Source: Thermomonospora echinospora (GTDB lineage: Bacteria > Actinomycetota > Actinomycetes > Streptosporangiales > Streptosporangiaceae). Taken from it: a stretch of 64,000 bases of DNA. Of this stretch, positions 32,866 through 41,600 are shown piece by piece. The notes under the pieces are model-generated. The model was not told where the DNA came from, searched no databases, and saw nothing but the letters and a program-made list of their open reading frames with translations. The translations under genes and the position numbers were made by a program. The stretch lies in the NCBI RefSeq assembly GCF_900108175.1, contig NZ_FNVO01000009.1, positions 166,744 to 230,743 on the forward strand. The letters are read 5' to 3'. Every line of letters starts with the position of its first letter. Position 1 is the first letter of the stretch.

Positions 32866-34125
32866 TCAGCGGCGCAGGGTGACGACCTCGCCGGAGGCGG
32901 TCCGCCGGGCGGGCGGCATGATGCGCTCCCGGTCGGTCATGTGCCGGGCGCGCAGCACGATCTCCAGGTCGAAGCGCAGGTCCGGGTCCAGCAGCTGGTC
33001 GCCGAACAGGTCCTCCAGCTGGCGCAGCCGGTAGCGCACGGTCTGCGGGTGGACGTGCAGCCGCATCGCGACCTCGTTGGCGTTGCGTCCCGACTGCAGC
33101 CAGGCCAGCAGCGTCTCGGCCAGCCGGTCCTGCTGGCTGGAGCGCAGATGCGACAGCGGGGCCAGCCGCAGCCGGGACAGCGCCGCCAGCAGTTCCTCGT
33201 CCTGGAAGAGAATCAGCGTGGACATGTGCTCCACGCTGCGGATCACGCCGTCGGGCTCGTCGATGACGCCGCGTTCGGCCAGGGCCAGCGTCCGGCGCGC
33301 CCACTCCATCGAGCGGCCCGCCTCGGCCACCGGCACGGTGGGGCCGACCACCGCTATGCAGCCGGCCAGTGCCCGGTCGATCAGCTTGGCCCGGCCGGGC
33401 CCGTCCGGGTCCGGGATGATCAGGCTGGGCGCCGGGCGGTTCAGGTCGGCCAGCACGTCGGGCGGGAACGCCGGCTGCCGGGCGTCGGCGTGGTGCCGGC
33501 CCAGAGCCACGGCGGCGACGGTGCGCGGCACCGGCCAGTGCGCGGCGGCGGCCTGGTCGGCGATCGACTCGGGCGAGGCCGGCGGCTCGGCCAGCAGCAT
33601 GTCCAGCAGCCGGCGGCGGCGGCGCTGCATCTCGCCGGCCACGGCGGCCCGGGCCTGGGCGTGGCCCGCCGCGGCGGCCGCGGCCAGTTCGTCCTGGTAG
33701 GCCAGCAGTGCCGCACCGATCGCGCCCAGGGCGGCGGGGGGCACGTTCAGGCGGACGGCGTCGGCGGCGATCCGGCGCCAGGCGACCATGCCGCCCACCC
33801 GCAGCGCGGCCTGCATGGCGTCCAGGCTGCGGCCCTCGCCGGCCTCGCCGCGGCCGATGGCGTGGAAGAAGGCGGTGACGGACTCCGGTTCGCCGTCCGG
33901 GTCGGCGACCCGTTCCACGAAGTAGTGCAGCACCCGTTCGACGGCCGTCCGCAGGGCGCTGGAGTAGGGGGCGTCGGGAGGACGGTCGTACTCGCGCACC
34001 CGTGCCTGGATCTCGGCGATCATGTCGTCGGCCACCGCGTCCAGATGCGGCCGCATGCGGTCGGCCAGTTCCCGGGGCACCTGCGTCCAGGGTCGGTCGG
34101 AGCCGGTCGAGCCGTCGCCTGCCAC
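32866..34125 (-). CDS. PucR/CdaR-type transcriptional regulator
   Basis: A 419-residue regulator. The N-terminal region is all-helical with an Ala-rich stretch (about 130-190), a GGDEF-like middle domain spans about 200-320, and a C-terminal PucR helix-turn-helix has ANEVAMRLHVHPQTVRYRL and LEDLFGDQLLDPDLRFDLE. Such proteins often regulate purine, carboxylate or lipid genes; the target here may be the divergent cytochrome b gene (inference). The GTG at 34125 has GAGGAGG eight bases upstream. The frame is open to 34215, but that part is AT-rich promoter sequence. Confidence 0.9.
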   Translation of the reverse strand: MAGDGSTGSDRPWTQVPRELADRMRPHLDAVADDMIAEIQARVREYDRPPDAPYSSALRTAVERVLHYFVERVADPDGEPESVTAFFHAIGRGEAGEGRSLDAMQAALRVGGMVAWRRIAADAVRLNVPPAALGAIGAALLAYQDELAAAAAAGHAQARAAVAGEMQRRRRRLLDMLLAEPPASPESIADQAAAAHWPVPRTVAAVALGRHHADARQPAFPPDVLADLNRPAPSLIIPDPDGPGRAKLIDRALAGCIAVVGPTVPVAEAGRSMEWARRTLALAERGVIDEPDGVIRSVEHMSTLILFQDEELLAALSRLRLAPLSHLRSSQQDRLAETLLAWLQSGRNANEVAMRLHVHPQTVRYRLRQLEDLFGDQLLDPDLRFDLEIVLRARHMTDRERIMPPARRTASGEVVTLRR

Positions 34126-34387
34126 CCTCAGCCTCCTCGGCTTTTTACTCTCCGTATAATTCCCGTGACCGTTTAGGTAATTGGTTACTTTCACAACGAG
34201 TGTGCCGCAAATCATGTCCCGGGAACAGCGGAACGCCAGTGTAAGCCGGGGAAAGACCGGCTCCGGCCGCTTCGGACGTCACACTTCGCCGCCGCACATC
34301 GTCACCTTCACAGGGCCGACGAGCATCCGTCACGGCCCGTAGGTGATCACTCACGGTGATGGAACTTCCGTGACAGGAGGTCCGCAG
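34126..34387. promoter_or_regulatory. AT-rich divergent promoter region
   Basis: Bases 34140-34200 are markedly AT-richer than their surroundings (TTTTTACTCTCCGTATAATT, then GGTAATTGGTTACTTTC). This is expected of a promoter and regulator-binding zone for the minus-strand PucR-type gene and the plus-strand cytochrome b gene. TATAAT occurs on the plus strand at about 34153. Exact -35/-10 pairs were not assigned. Confidence 0.45.
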
Positions 34388-35983
34388 ATGGCACGTCCCC
34401 CACGTCCCGCTTCTTCCCCCCGCCTGGCCGCCGTCGGCCGGGGCCTCGATGACCGGCTGGGAGGCGGCCGGTTCGGCGCCAAGGCCCTCCGGAAGGCCTT
34501 CCCCGACCACTGGAGCTTCCTGCTCGGCGAGATCGCCCTGTACGCGTTCGTCGTCATCCTGCTGTCGGGTGTGTTCCTGACGCTGTTCTTCAAACCCAGC
34601 GCCACCCAGGTGGTCTACGACGGCTCCTATGAGCATCTGCGCGGCGTGCGGATGAGCGAGGCGTACGCCTCCACCCTGCACATCTCCTTCGACGTGCGGG
34701 GCGGGCTGCTGGTCCGGCAGATCCACCACTGGGCGACCAACATCTTCCTGGCCGCCATCGTCGTCCATCTGCTGCGGCACTTCTTCACCGGGTCGTTCCG
34801 CAAGCCCCGCGACCTCAACTGGCTGATCGGGGTGCTGCTGTTCGTGCTGGTCATGCTGAACGGCCTGTTCGGCTACTCGCTCCCGGACGACCTGCTGTCC
34901 GGCACGGGCCTGCGCATCCTGGAGGGGGCGCTGCTGTCGATCCCGGTGGTCGGCTCCTACGCCACGATGTTCCTGTTCGGCGGCGAGTTCCCGGGCGAGG
35001 CGCTCATCCCCCGGCTGTTCACGATCCACGTCCTGCTGATCCCCGGCGTCCTGCTGGCCCTGATCCCGCTGCACGCCGTCGTGCTCACCTGGCGGCAGAC
35101 CCACACCACCTTCCCCGGACGGGGCGCCACCGAACGGACGCAGCGGGGGTATCCGTTCTTCCCCGTCTTCGTCGCCAAGACGACCGCCTTCCTGCTGTTC
35201 GTCTTCGGCGTGGTCGCGTTCCTGGCGACCTTCTTCCAGATCAACCCGGTGTGGCTGTACGGGCCGTACGACCCGGGCGCCATCAGTGCCGGCTCCCAGC
35301 CCGACTGGTACATGGGCTGGCTGGAGGGCGCGCTGCGGATGATGCCCGCTTGGGAGATCAATCTGTGGGGCCACACGCTGGTGCTGAGCGTGCTCGTCCC
35401 CGCCCTGGTGGTGCCCGGCCTGCTGTTCACCGGCCTGGCCGTGTACCCGTTCGTCGAACGCTGGGTCACCGGCGACAGGGCGGACCACCACCTGCTCGAC
35501 CGGCCCCGCGACGTGCCCGCGCGCACCGGCGTCGGCACGGCCGGGATCGTCTTCTACGGGACGCTGTGGGCCGCCGGAGGCAACGACGTCATTGCGGAGA
35601 CCTTCCACATCCCGCTGTTCTGGACGACCTGGTTCTTCCGCGCGGTCCTGGTCCTCGGCCCGGTGCTGGGCTACGTCGTCGCGTACCGGATCTGCCTGGG
35701 CCTCCAGCACCGCGACCGCCTGCTCATCGAGCACGGCCTGGAGACCGGCGTCATCCGGCTGTCGCCCACCGGCGCCTACGACGAGGTCCAGCGCCGGCTG
35801 CCGGCCGAGGCGACGGCCCACCTCACCGACGCGAAGCGGCCCGCTGCGATCGCCATGGTGGAACGCCCGGAACTCGCCGGCATCCGGCCGCCCGAGTCCC
35901 GGGGCGTCCTGACCAGGGTCCGTACGACCCTCAACCGCCGTTTCGCCGCGGACCTCGCCGAACGCCCGCACGACGACGCCTGA
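34388..35983 (+). CDS. qcrB: Cytochrome b (QcrB-like), orphan paralogue
   Basis: A 531-residue membrane subunit of a cytochrome bc complex. Haem-ligand histidine pairs lie in HHWATNIFL and VHLLRHFF (near 115-134) and HVLLIPGVLLALIPLHAVVL (near 215-234). The quinol-site PDWY is in GSQPDWYMGWLEGA near residue 312. The ATG has the near-perfect AGGAGGT six bases upstream. The main actinobacterial qcr genes form qcrC-qcrA-qcrB beside cta genes; here neither qcrA nor qcrC is present, so this is a stand-alone copy, possibly condition-specific or exchangeable. It has a cytoplasmic C-terminal extension of about 100 residues. Confidence 0.92.
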   Translation: MARPPRPASSPRLAAVGRGLDDRLGGGRFGAKALRKAFPDHWSFLLGEIALYAFVVILLSGVFLTLFFKPSATQVVYDGSYEHLRGVRMSEAYASTLHISFDVRGGLLVRQIHHWATNIFLAAIVVHLLRHFFTGSFRKPRDLNWLIGVLLFVLVMLNGLFGYSLPDDLLSGTGLRILEGALLSIPVVGSYATMFLFGGEFPGEALIPRLFTIHVLLIPGVLLALIPLHAVVLTWRQTHTTFPGRGATERTQRGYPFFPVFVAKTTAFLLFVFGVVAFLATFFQINPVWLYGPYDPGAISAGSQPDWYMGWLEGALRMMPAWEINLWGHTLVLSVLVPALVVPGLLFTGLAVYPFVERWVTGDRADHHLLDRPRDVPARTGVGTAGIVFYGTLWAAGGNDVIAETFHIPLFWTTWFFRAVLVLGPVLGYVVAYRICLGLQHRDRLLIEHGLETGVIRLSPTGAYDEVQRRLPAEATAHLTDAKRPAAIAMVERPELAGIRPPESRGVLTRVRTTLNRRFAADLAERPHDDA

Positions 35984-36095
35984 CCCGCCCACCGGACCGG
36001 GCACGAGCCGCGCACTCCCGCACCCCTTCGCTCTTGACCGCCAACTACTCGCTGATGCAAAGTAATCTGCAACAGAGAGATGAGGAGGACGGTCG

Positions 36096-36833
36096 ATGAC
36101 CGAAGAATCCCCCCGGCAAGTGCTGGACGAGGTGGAGCGGCTGGGCCGGCTCACCCGGGCCCGAGCGCACGGGGCGGCCGTGCCGTTCGCCGTGTTCGGC
36201 CTGCTGACACTGCTGTCCGCGGTGCTGTACGAGTCCCCGTTCGGCTGGAGCGCGCCCATCGGTGAGATCGGCGGAGGAGGCGCCTACTCCCTGATACCGG
36301 ACTGGACGGCGAGCGGCTACGCCGGGCTGGAGGGCAACGACCGCTCCGCCGCCGTCTCCATCGCGTTCTGGCTGATCGTGGGGCCGCTGTGCTACCTCGG
36401 CTGCGCCTGGTGGTACCGGGAGCGCGCCGAGCGGGTCGGGCTGGCCATGCGCTGGCGCCCCTGGGTCATCGTCGGCCTGGCGCTGCTGGTGATGATGCTG
36501 CTCGGCGTGTACCTGCGCGGGCTGCCCGGCGGGCCGCTCCCTGCGTCCCCGCAGAACGTGATCGGCCCGCTGCCGGCCGTCGCCCTCGGCCTGCTGGTCC
36601 TGGCCTGGGCCGAACGGAGCCGGGGCCTGGCCGCGTCCGCGCTGGTCTACGGCACACTGTCGACGATGATGAACGTCTACGGACTCGGCCAGATCCCCGG
36701 CGGCACGATCGATCCGCTCACCTGGCCCGGCAACAACCTCGTCCTGCTGGCGGCCGTGCTCCTGGTCGGCGCACTGGCCTCCCACCTGCACACGTCGGCC
36801 CGCCTGCGGGCCGCCACCGTCCAGCCCGCATGA
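36096..36833 (+). CDS. Hypothetical membrane protein paired with a regulator
   Basis: A 245-residue protein with an N-terminal amphipathic stretch and about six helices (about 27-46, 87-106, 122-140, 150-168, 173-190, 208-226). Family not recognised. It is followed by a winged-helix regulator gene with a four-base ATGA overlap. That pattern is common for membrane proteins with a cognate ArsR/PadR-like repressor. An upstream TTGACC (36033-36038) and a short palindrome-like TGCAAAGTAATCTGCA (36056-36071) may be promoter and operator. Confidence 0.8.
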   Translation: MTEESPRQVLDEVERLGRLTRARAHGAAVPFAVFGLLTLLSAVLYESPFGWSAPIGEIGGGGAYSLIPDWTASGYAGLEGNDRSAAVSIAFWLIVGPLCYLGCAWWYRERAERVGLAMRWRPWVIVGLALLVMMLLGVYLRGLPGGPLPASPQNVIGPLPAVALGLLVLAWAERSRGLAASALVYGTLSTMMNVYGLGQIPGGTIDPLTWPGNNLVLLAAVLLVGALASHLHTSARLRAATVQPA

Positions 36834-37165
36834 ACGAGGACACCGAAAGCGTTCCGCACCCCACGCAACGCCTCAACGACACCGTCCACCACCGCACCCG
36901 GCTGGGCATCATGGCCGTCCTGCGCGAGGTCGACCGTGCCGAGTTCGGCCACCTCCGCGACACGCTGGACCTCACCGACGGCAACCTGTCCCGCCACATC
37001 CGCACCCTGGAGCAGGCCGGATACGTCGAGATCCACAAGGGTTACCACGGCCGCCGCCCCCGCACCTGGCTCAGCCTGACCGATCAGGGCGCCCAGGCGC
37101 TGACCGAGGAAGTGGCCGCGCTCAAGGCCCTGGTGGCCCGCCTGGACGACCCCCCCTCGGCGTGA
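36830..37165 (+). CDS. Winged helix-turn-helix regulator
   Basis: A 111-residue DNA-binding protein with a winged-helix domain of the MarR/ArsR type covering most of its length: HHRTRLGIMAVLREVDRAEF, LDLTDGNLSRHIRTLEQAGY (recognition helix), and the wing YVEIHKGYHGRRPRTWLSLT. Proteins of this group are usually small-molecule-responsive repressors of the adjacent membrane gene. Its start overlaps the stop of that gene. A bidirectional terminator follows. Confidence 0.9.
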   Translation: MNEDTESVPHPTQRLNDTVHHRTRLGIMAVLREVDRAEFGHLRDTLDLTDGNLSRHIRTLEQAGYVEIHKGYHGRRPRTWLSLTDQGAQALTEEVAALKALVARLDDPPSA

Positions 37166-37186
37166 GCGGACGGCCCCGGCCCACCG

Positions 37187-37224
37187 GTGCGGCCCCGGCC
37201 CGCGGTTGCGGGCCGGGGCCGCAC
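37187..37224. terminator. Bidirectional hairpin terminator
   Basis: GTGCGGCCCCGGCCCGC (37187-37203) and its exact complement (37208-37224) form a 17-base stem around a GGTT loop, between the regulator gene and the end of the convergent carboxylase/reductase gene. No U-tract. Confidence 0.85.
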
Positions 37225-37278
37225 GAGGGGCAGGGCGGCCGCGGTCCCCGAGCCACGGCCGTCCCGCCGGGGGTCTCA

Positions 37279-38586
37279 CTACTGGCGGTAGAGAGTGATC
37301 ATGTCCTCGCCGAAGCGCTCACGGGCGGCGGGGTCGTCGATGCCCTGGTGCTCGGCGGTGGCGCCGACGAGGACGCCGACCTTGCCGATGTGGTTGTTGG
37401 TCTGGACGGCGCGGACGGCCTCGGCGGTCTGCTCCATCGGGTAGACCTTCGACAGCGTCGGGTAGAGCATGCCGAGCTGGAACAGCCGGTTGGTCTCGAT
37501 GGCCTCCTGGTAGTTGAAGCCATGGCTGCCGACGATGCTCTTGACGTTCATCCACAGGTACCGGTTGTCGTACTCGTGCCGGTAGCCGGTGCTGGAGCCG
37601 CAGGTCACCACCTTGCCGCCGCGGCGGGCGACATAGGTGGAGGCGCCGAAGGTCTCCCGGCCCAGGTACTCGAACACGATGTGCGGGTCCTCGCCGGTCA
37701 GGCGGCGGATCTCCTCGCCGAGGCGGCGCCACGCCTTGGGGTGGTTCATGCCGCGGTCGCCGAAGTCGATCTCGGACCGGTTGAGCACGTGCTCACAGCC
37801 CTGGCGGCGGACCAGCTCGGCCTTCTCCTCGGAGGAGACCACCGCGACCGGGATGCCGCCGGCCTGCTTGACCAGCTGCACCGCGTACGAGCCGAGACCC
37901 CCGGTGGCGCCCCACACCAGCACGACGTCGCCCATCTTCATGCGGGCGCCGTGCCCGCCGATGAGCATCCGGTAGGCGGTGCCGGCGCACAACGTGTTGG
38001 CCGCCGACTCCTCCCACGACAGGTGGGCGGGCTTGGGCATCAACTGGTGGGCCTTGACGATGCAGTACTGGCCGAACGCGCCGTAGTTGTTCTCGTAGCC
38101 CCAGGCCAGCGGCTCGTGGGTGAGGACGCCGTCCTCCTGGATGATGGGGTCCTGGTCGTCCACGATGGCCGGGGAGACGACCACCTTGTCGCCGACCTTG
38201 TAGTGCCGCACCATCGACCCGGTGCGGACCACGACCCCGGCGGCGTCGGAGCCGAACACGTGGTACGGCAGCTCGTGGCGGCGGTCGCGCTGGCCGAGCT
38301 TGTTGAGGAAGTAGAAGGTCGGGATCGGCTCGAAGATGGCCGTCCAGACCGAGTTGAAGTTGACCGCCGCGGACATCACCGCGACCAGCGCCTCGTCCGG
38401 CGCCAGCTCCGGCATGTCGACCTCGCCGACATGGATCGAGCGGCGCACGTCCTTGTCGGTCTCGCCCTCGAAGATGCCGATCTCGTCGAGGCGGGTGTAG
38501 GCGGCCTGGAACCGGGTGGGGACCTCGCAGTCGAGCAGCTCGGCGGGGGAGGCGCCAGATCGTACGGCGTCGAGCAGTTCAGACAT
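37279..38586 (-). CDS. ccr: Crotonyl-CoA carboxylase/reductase
   Basis: A 435-residue medium-chain dehydrogenase-type enzyme that reductively carboxylates 2-enoyl-CoA to an alkylmalonyl-CoA with NADPH and CO2. Diagnostic blocks are FQAAYTRLDEIGIFE, AAVNFNSVWTAIFEP (the active-site Asn region), LPYHVFGSDAAGVVVRTG, the cofactor loop VWGATGGLGSYAVQL, and GSHGFNYQEA (active-site His region). It lies 45 bases after the PKS gene on the same strand, so it is co-transcribed and is expected to supply that enzyme's extender unit: ethylmalonyl-CoA or, with longer enoyl-CoAs, longer alkylmalonyl-CoA (inference). Confidence 0.93.
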   Translation of the reverse strand: MSELLDAVRSGASPAELLDCEVPTRFQAAYTRLDEIGIFEGETDKDVRRSIHVGEVDMPELAPDEALVAVMSAAVNFNSVWTAIFEPIPTFYFLNKLGQRDRRHELPYHVFGSDAAGVVVRTGSMVRHYKVGDKVVVSPAIVDDQDPIIQEDGVLTHEPLAWGYENNYGAFGQYCIVKAHQLMPKPAHLSWEESAANTLCAGTAYRMLIGGHGARMKMGDVVLVWGATGGLGSYAVQLVKQAGGIPVAVVSSEEKAELVRRQGCEHVLNRSEIDFGDRGMNHPKAWRRLGEEIRRLTGEDPHIVFEYLGRETFGASTYVARRGGKVVTCGSSTGYRHEYDNRYLWMNVKSIVGSHGFNYQEAIETNRLFQLGMLYPTLSKVYPMEQTAEAVRAVQTNNHIGKVGVLVGATAEHQGIDDPAARERFGEDMITLYRQ

Positions 38587-38631
38587 CGTTCACCTTTTCC
38601 GGGGAGGCGGAGCGGTCGGGATGGTGCGGGG

Positions 38632-41600
38632 TCAGACGGCTCCGGCGGTGCCGTCCGCGTCCGGGCCCGGGGTCTCGGGGGCTCCGGTGGCCAGCTGCTG
38701 CGCCAGGTGCGCCGCGACGACGTCCACGGCGGGCGGGTCCAGCAGGTTGAGGTGGTGGGCCCCGGCGATCGTGACGATCTCCAGGCCGGCGCAGTACGGC
38801 CCGAACCGGTTGGTGGGGTCGGGCACGTAGCGGGCGTCCTTCACCGCCCAGGGGGTCTCCTCCGGAGCGCGGTAAAGCACCACCCGGCCGTCGTAGGGCT
38901 GCGGCCGGTAGGCCTCCAGCGAGCGGGTGTCCTGGTGGGAGGTGAGCTGGTGGTGCAGCACGGCCGGGGGCAGCAGCTCGGCGAGCCCGGCCGCCCGCTC
39001 CATCACCAGCGCGAACTGGTCTTCCTCGGACCGGCCCGCCAGCTCCTCGTAGCGCAGCTCAGCGCCCAGCCCGTAGGTCTCGTTGAGGTAGTCGGCGAAC
39101 GCGGCGAACCGGCGGGCCAGCGTGTCGGCCTCGTCCTCGACCTCGTGCGGGATGCCGGCGTCGAACAACGCCACCAGCTCGACCTCGCGGCCGGCCGCGG
39201 TGAGCTGCCGGGCGGTCTCGTAGGCCAGCACGCCGCCGAACGACCAGCCGGCGAGCCGGAAGGGGCCCTCCGGCTGCGCCCGGACCAGATGCTCGACGTA
39301 GCGGGCGGCCCGTTCCTCGACGCTGGGGGCGTCGTCGAACCGTTCGAGGCCGAACACCGGCTGGTCGTCGCCGAGCAGCGCGGCCAGCTGCCGGTAGCAG
39401 GCGGTGGTGCCGCCGGCCGGGTGCGCGATGAAGATCGGGAGCCGGCCGGGGCGGCCCGGCCGCAGCGGCCGGACGGTCTGCCGGGCGGCCTCCTCGTCCA
39501 CCGCGCGGATCAGCGCGGCGACCCCCTCGGCGGTCGGCGTGGCCAGCACCTGCGAGCGGTTCAGGTCGCCGCCCAGCTCGCGGGCCAGCGCGGCGACCAC
39601 CTGGTCGGCCCGGTGGTCGTCGCCGCCGAGCTCGAAGAAGTCGGCGGTGACGCTGACCCGTTCCAGGCCCAGCACGTCCTCGAAGATCCGCACGGCGAGC
39701 CGCTCGGCGGCGTCGCGCGGCATCACATAGCCCGCCTCGGCGTTGGAGACCGCCGAGGGGCGCGGGCCGGTGCGTTCGCCGATGCCCAGCTCCCCGGCCG
39801 CCCAGTCCTCGATGGCGTCGATGCTCGCGCCCTGCAACAGCAGCGCGGCCGGGACGGTCAGCCCCAGGTCGTGCTCGACCCCGCTCTTGATCCGTACCGC
39901 GACCAGCGAGTCGATGCCCAGGTCGGTGAGCGGCGTCGCCGGGTCCAGCCGTTCGGGCGGATAGCCGAGGACGGAGGCGATGCGGTGGCGGACGCGGGCG
40001 GCGATGGCGGCGCGGGCGGCATCGGCGTCCATCTCGCGGAGCGCGGCGACGCCGGGCCAGTCGGCCGTGTCGTCGTCGCCGGCGTCGGCGGCCGCCACCA
40101 GCGCCGCGAAGTACGGCAGCCGCCTGATCTCGGGGAACAGGTCCACCGCCGTGGCCGGGTCGAAGCGCAGCACGCCGGTGGCGGCCCGGTCGTGGGCCAG
40201 CAGCGCCTCCAGCGCCTCGGCGCCCTCCTGCGGGCTGATCGGGTCGAGCACGGTGACCGACAGCTCGGCCGCCCCGCCCACCTGGGACCAGGTGCCCCAG
40301 TTGACGGTGGTGCCGGTCAGGCCGTGCGCCCGCCGCCAGGCGACCAGCGCGTCCAGCGCGGCGTTGGCGGCGGCGTAGGACGCCTGGCCCGGGGAGCCGA
40401 GCAGCGCCGCGGCCGAGGAGTGCACCACGAAAAAGTCCAGGTCGGCCTCTGCTCCGGCCTCCTGCAGCGCCTCGTGCAGCCGCCACGCCCCGGCCACCTT
40501 CGGCGACCAGACCCGGTGCAGGTCGTCGGCACCCAGGTCGGCGATGAGCCGGTCGTCCAGCCCTGCCGCGCCGTGCACGACGCCGCGCAGCCGCTCGCCG
40601 CCCTCGACGGCTACGGAGACCAGCCGTTCGGCCACGCCGGGGGCGGCGATGTCGCCGAGGACCACACCGACGTCCACGCCGCTCTCGCGCAGCTCGGCGA
40701 TCACCTTCTCGGCGTCGGGGCCGGGCCCGCCGCGGCCGGACAGCACGATCCGGCCCGCGCCGCGCTCGGCCAGCAGCCGCGCGACGACCAGGCCGATGCC
40801 GCCGTAGCCGCCGGTGATGACGTACGCGCCGCCGCGCCGCACGACCCGGCGGGGCCGGGTGTCCCCGCTGTCCGGCAGCGCGGCCCGGTCCAGGCGGGCC
40901 ACGCGGCGGACGCCGTCGCGCCAGGCGACCTCGGTGGCGTCGGCGTCGCCGAGCAGCTCGGTCACCAGGGCGGCCGGGTCGTCGACGTCCACGAGGGTGG
41001 CCTTCAGCGACGCCCGCTCGAACCCGAGCACACGGGTCAGCGCACGCACGAAACCCTGCCGGGGGTGGCCGGCCTCGCCATCGCGGACGGGCAGCGCCTC
41101 CCGGGTGGCCACCCACAGCCGGGTACCGTCCGGGACGCTCCGGCTCACCCCGGCGACCATCAGCACGAGTTCCTCGTCCACCAGGTCGGGGGACGGGACC
41201 AGCACGACGCCGGTCGGCGGCTGCTCCATCGGCGGGTGGTCGTCGGGGGGACGCCGGGTGAGGGCGTGCCGGACGACATGCCCGCCGCGTGCGCGCAGCC
41301 CGGCGTCGAGCGCGTCGGCGAACGCGTCGCCGTCCCCGGCGAGCACCAGCCAGGTGCCCTCGGTGGCGGACGGGTCGGGTGCGCCGGTCTCGTCCCAGAC
41401 CAGCTCGACGAGCTTGTCGGCGAGCGGCACGGGGATGTCGGCCCGTTCGACTTTGCGCAGGGTGATGCCGGTGGCCTCGATCAGCACGTCGCCTTCGGGG
41501 CTGAGCAGCCGCAGCGCGCCGGTGACCTCGTCGTCGTGGACGACCGAGACCTGGCAGTGCCCGCCCCGGTGGGTGGGTCCGTGCACGCGCAGGCTGCCGA

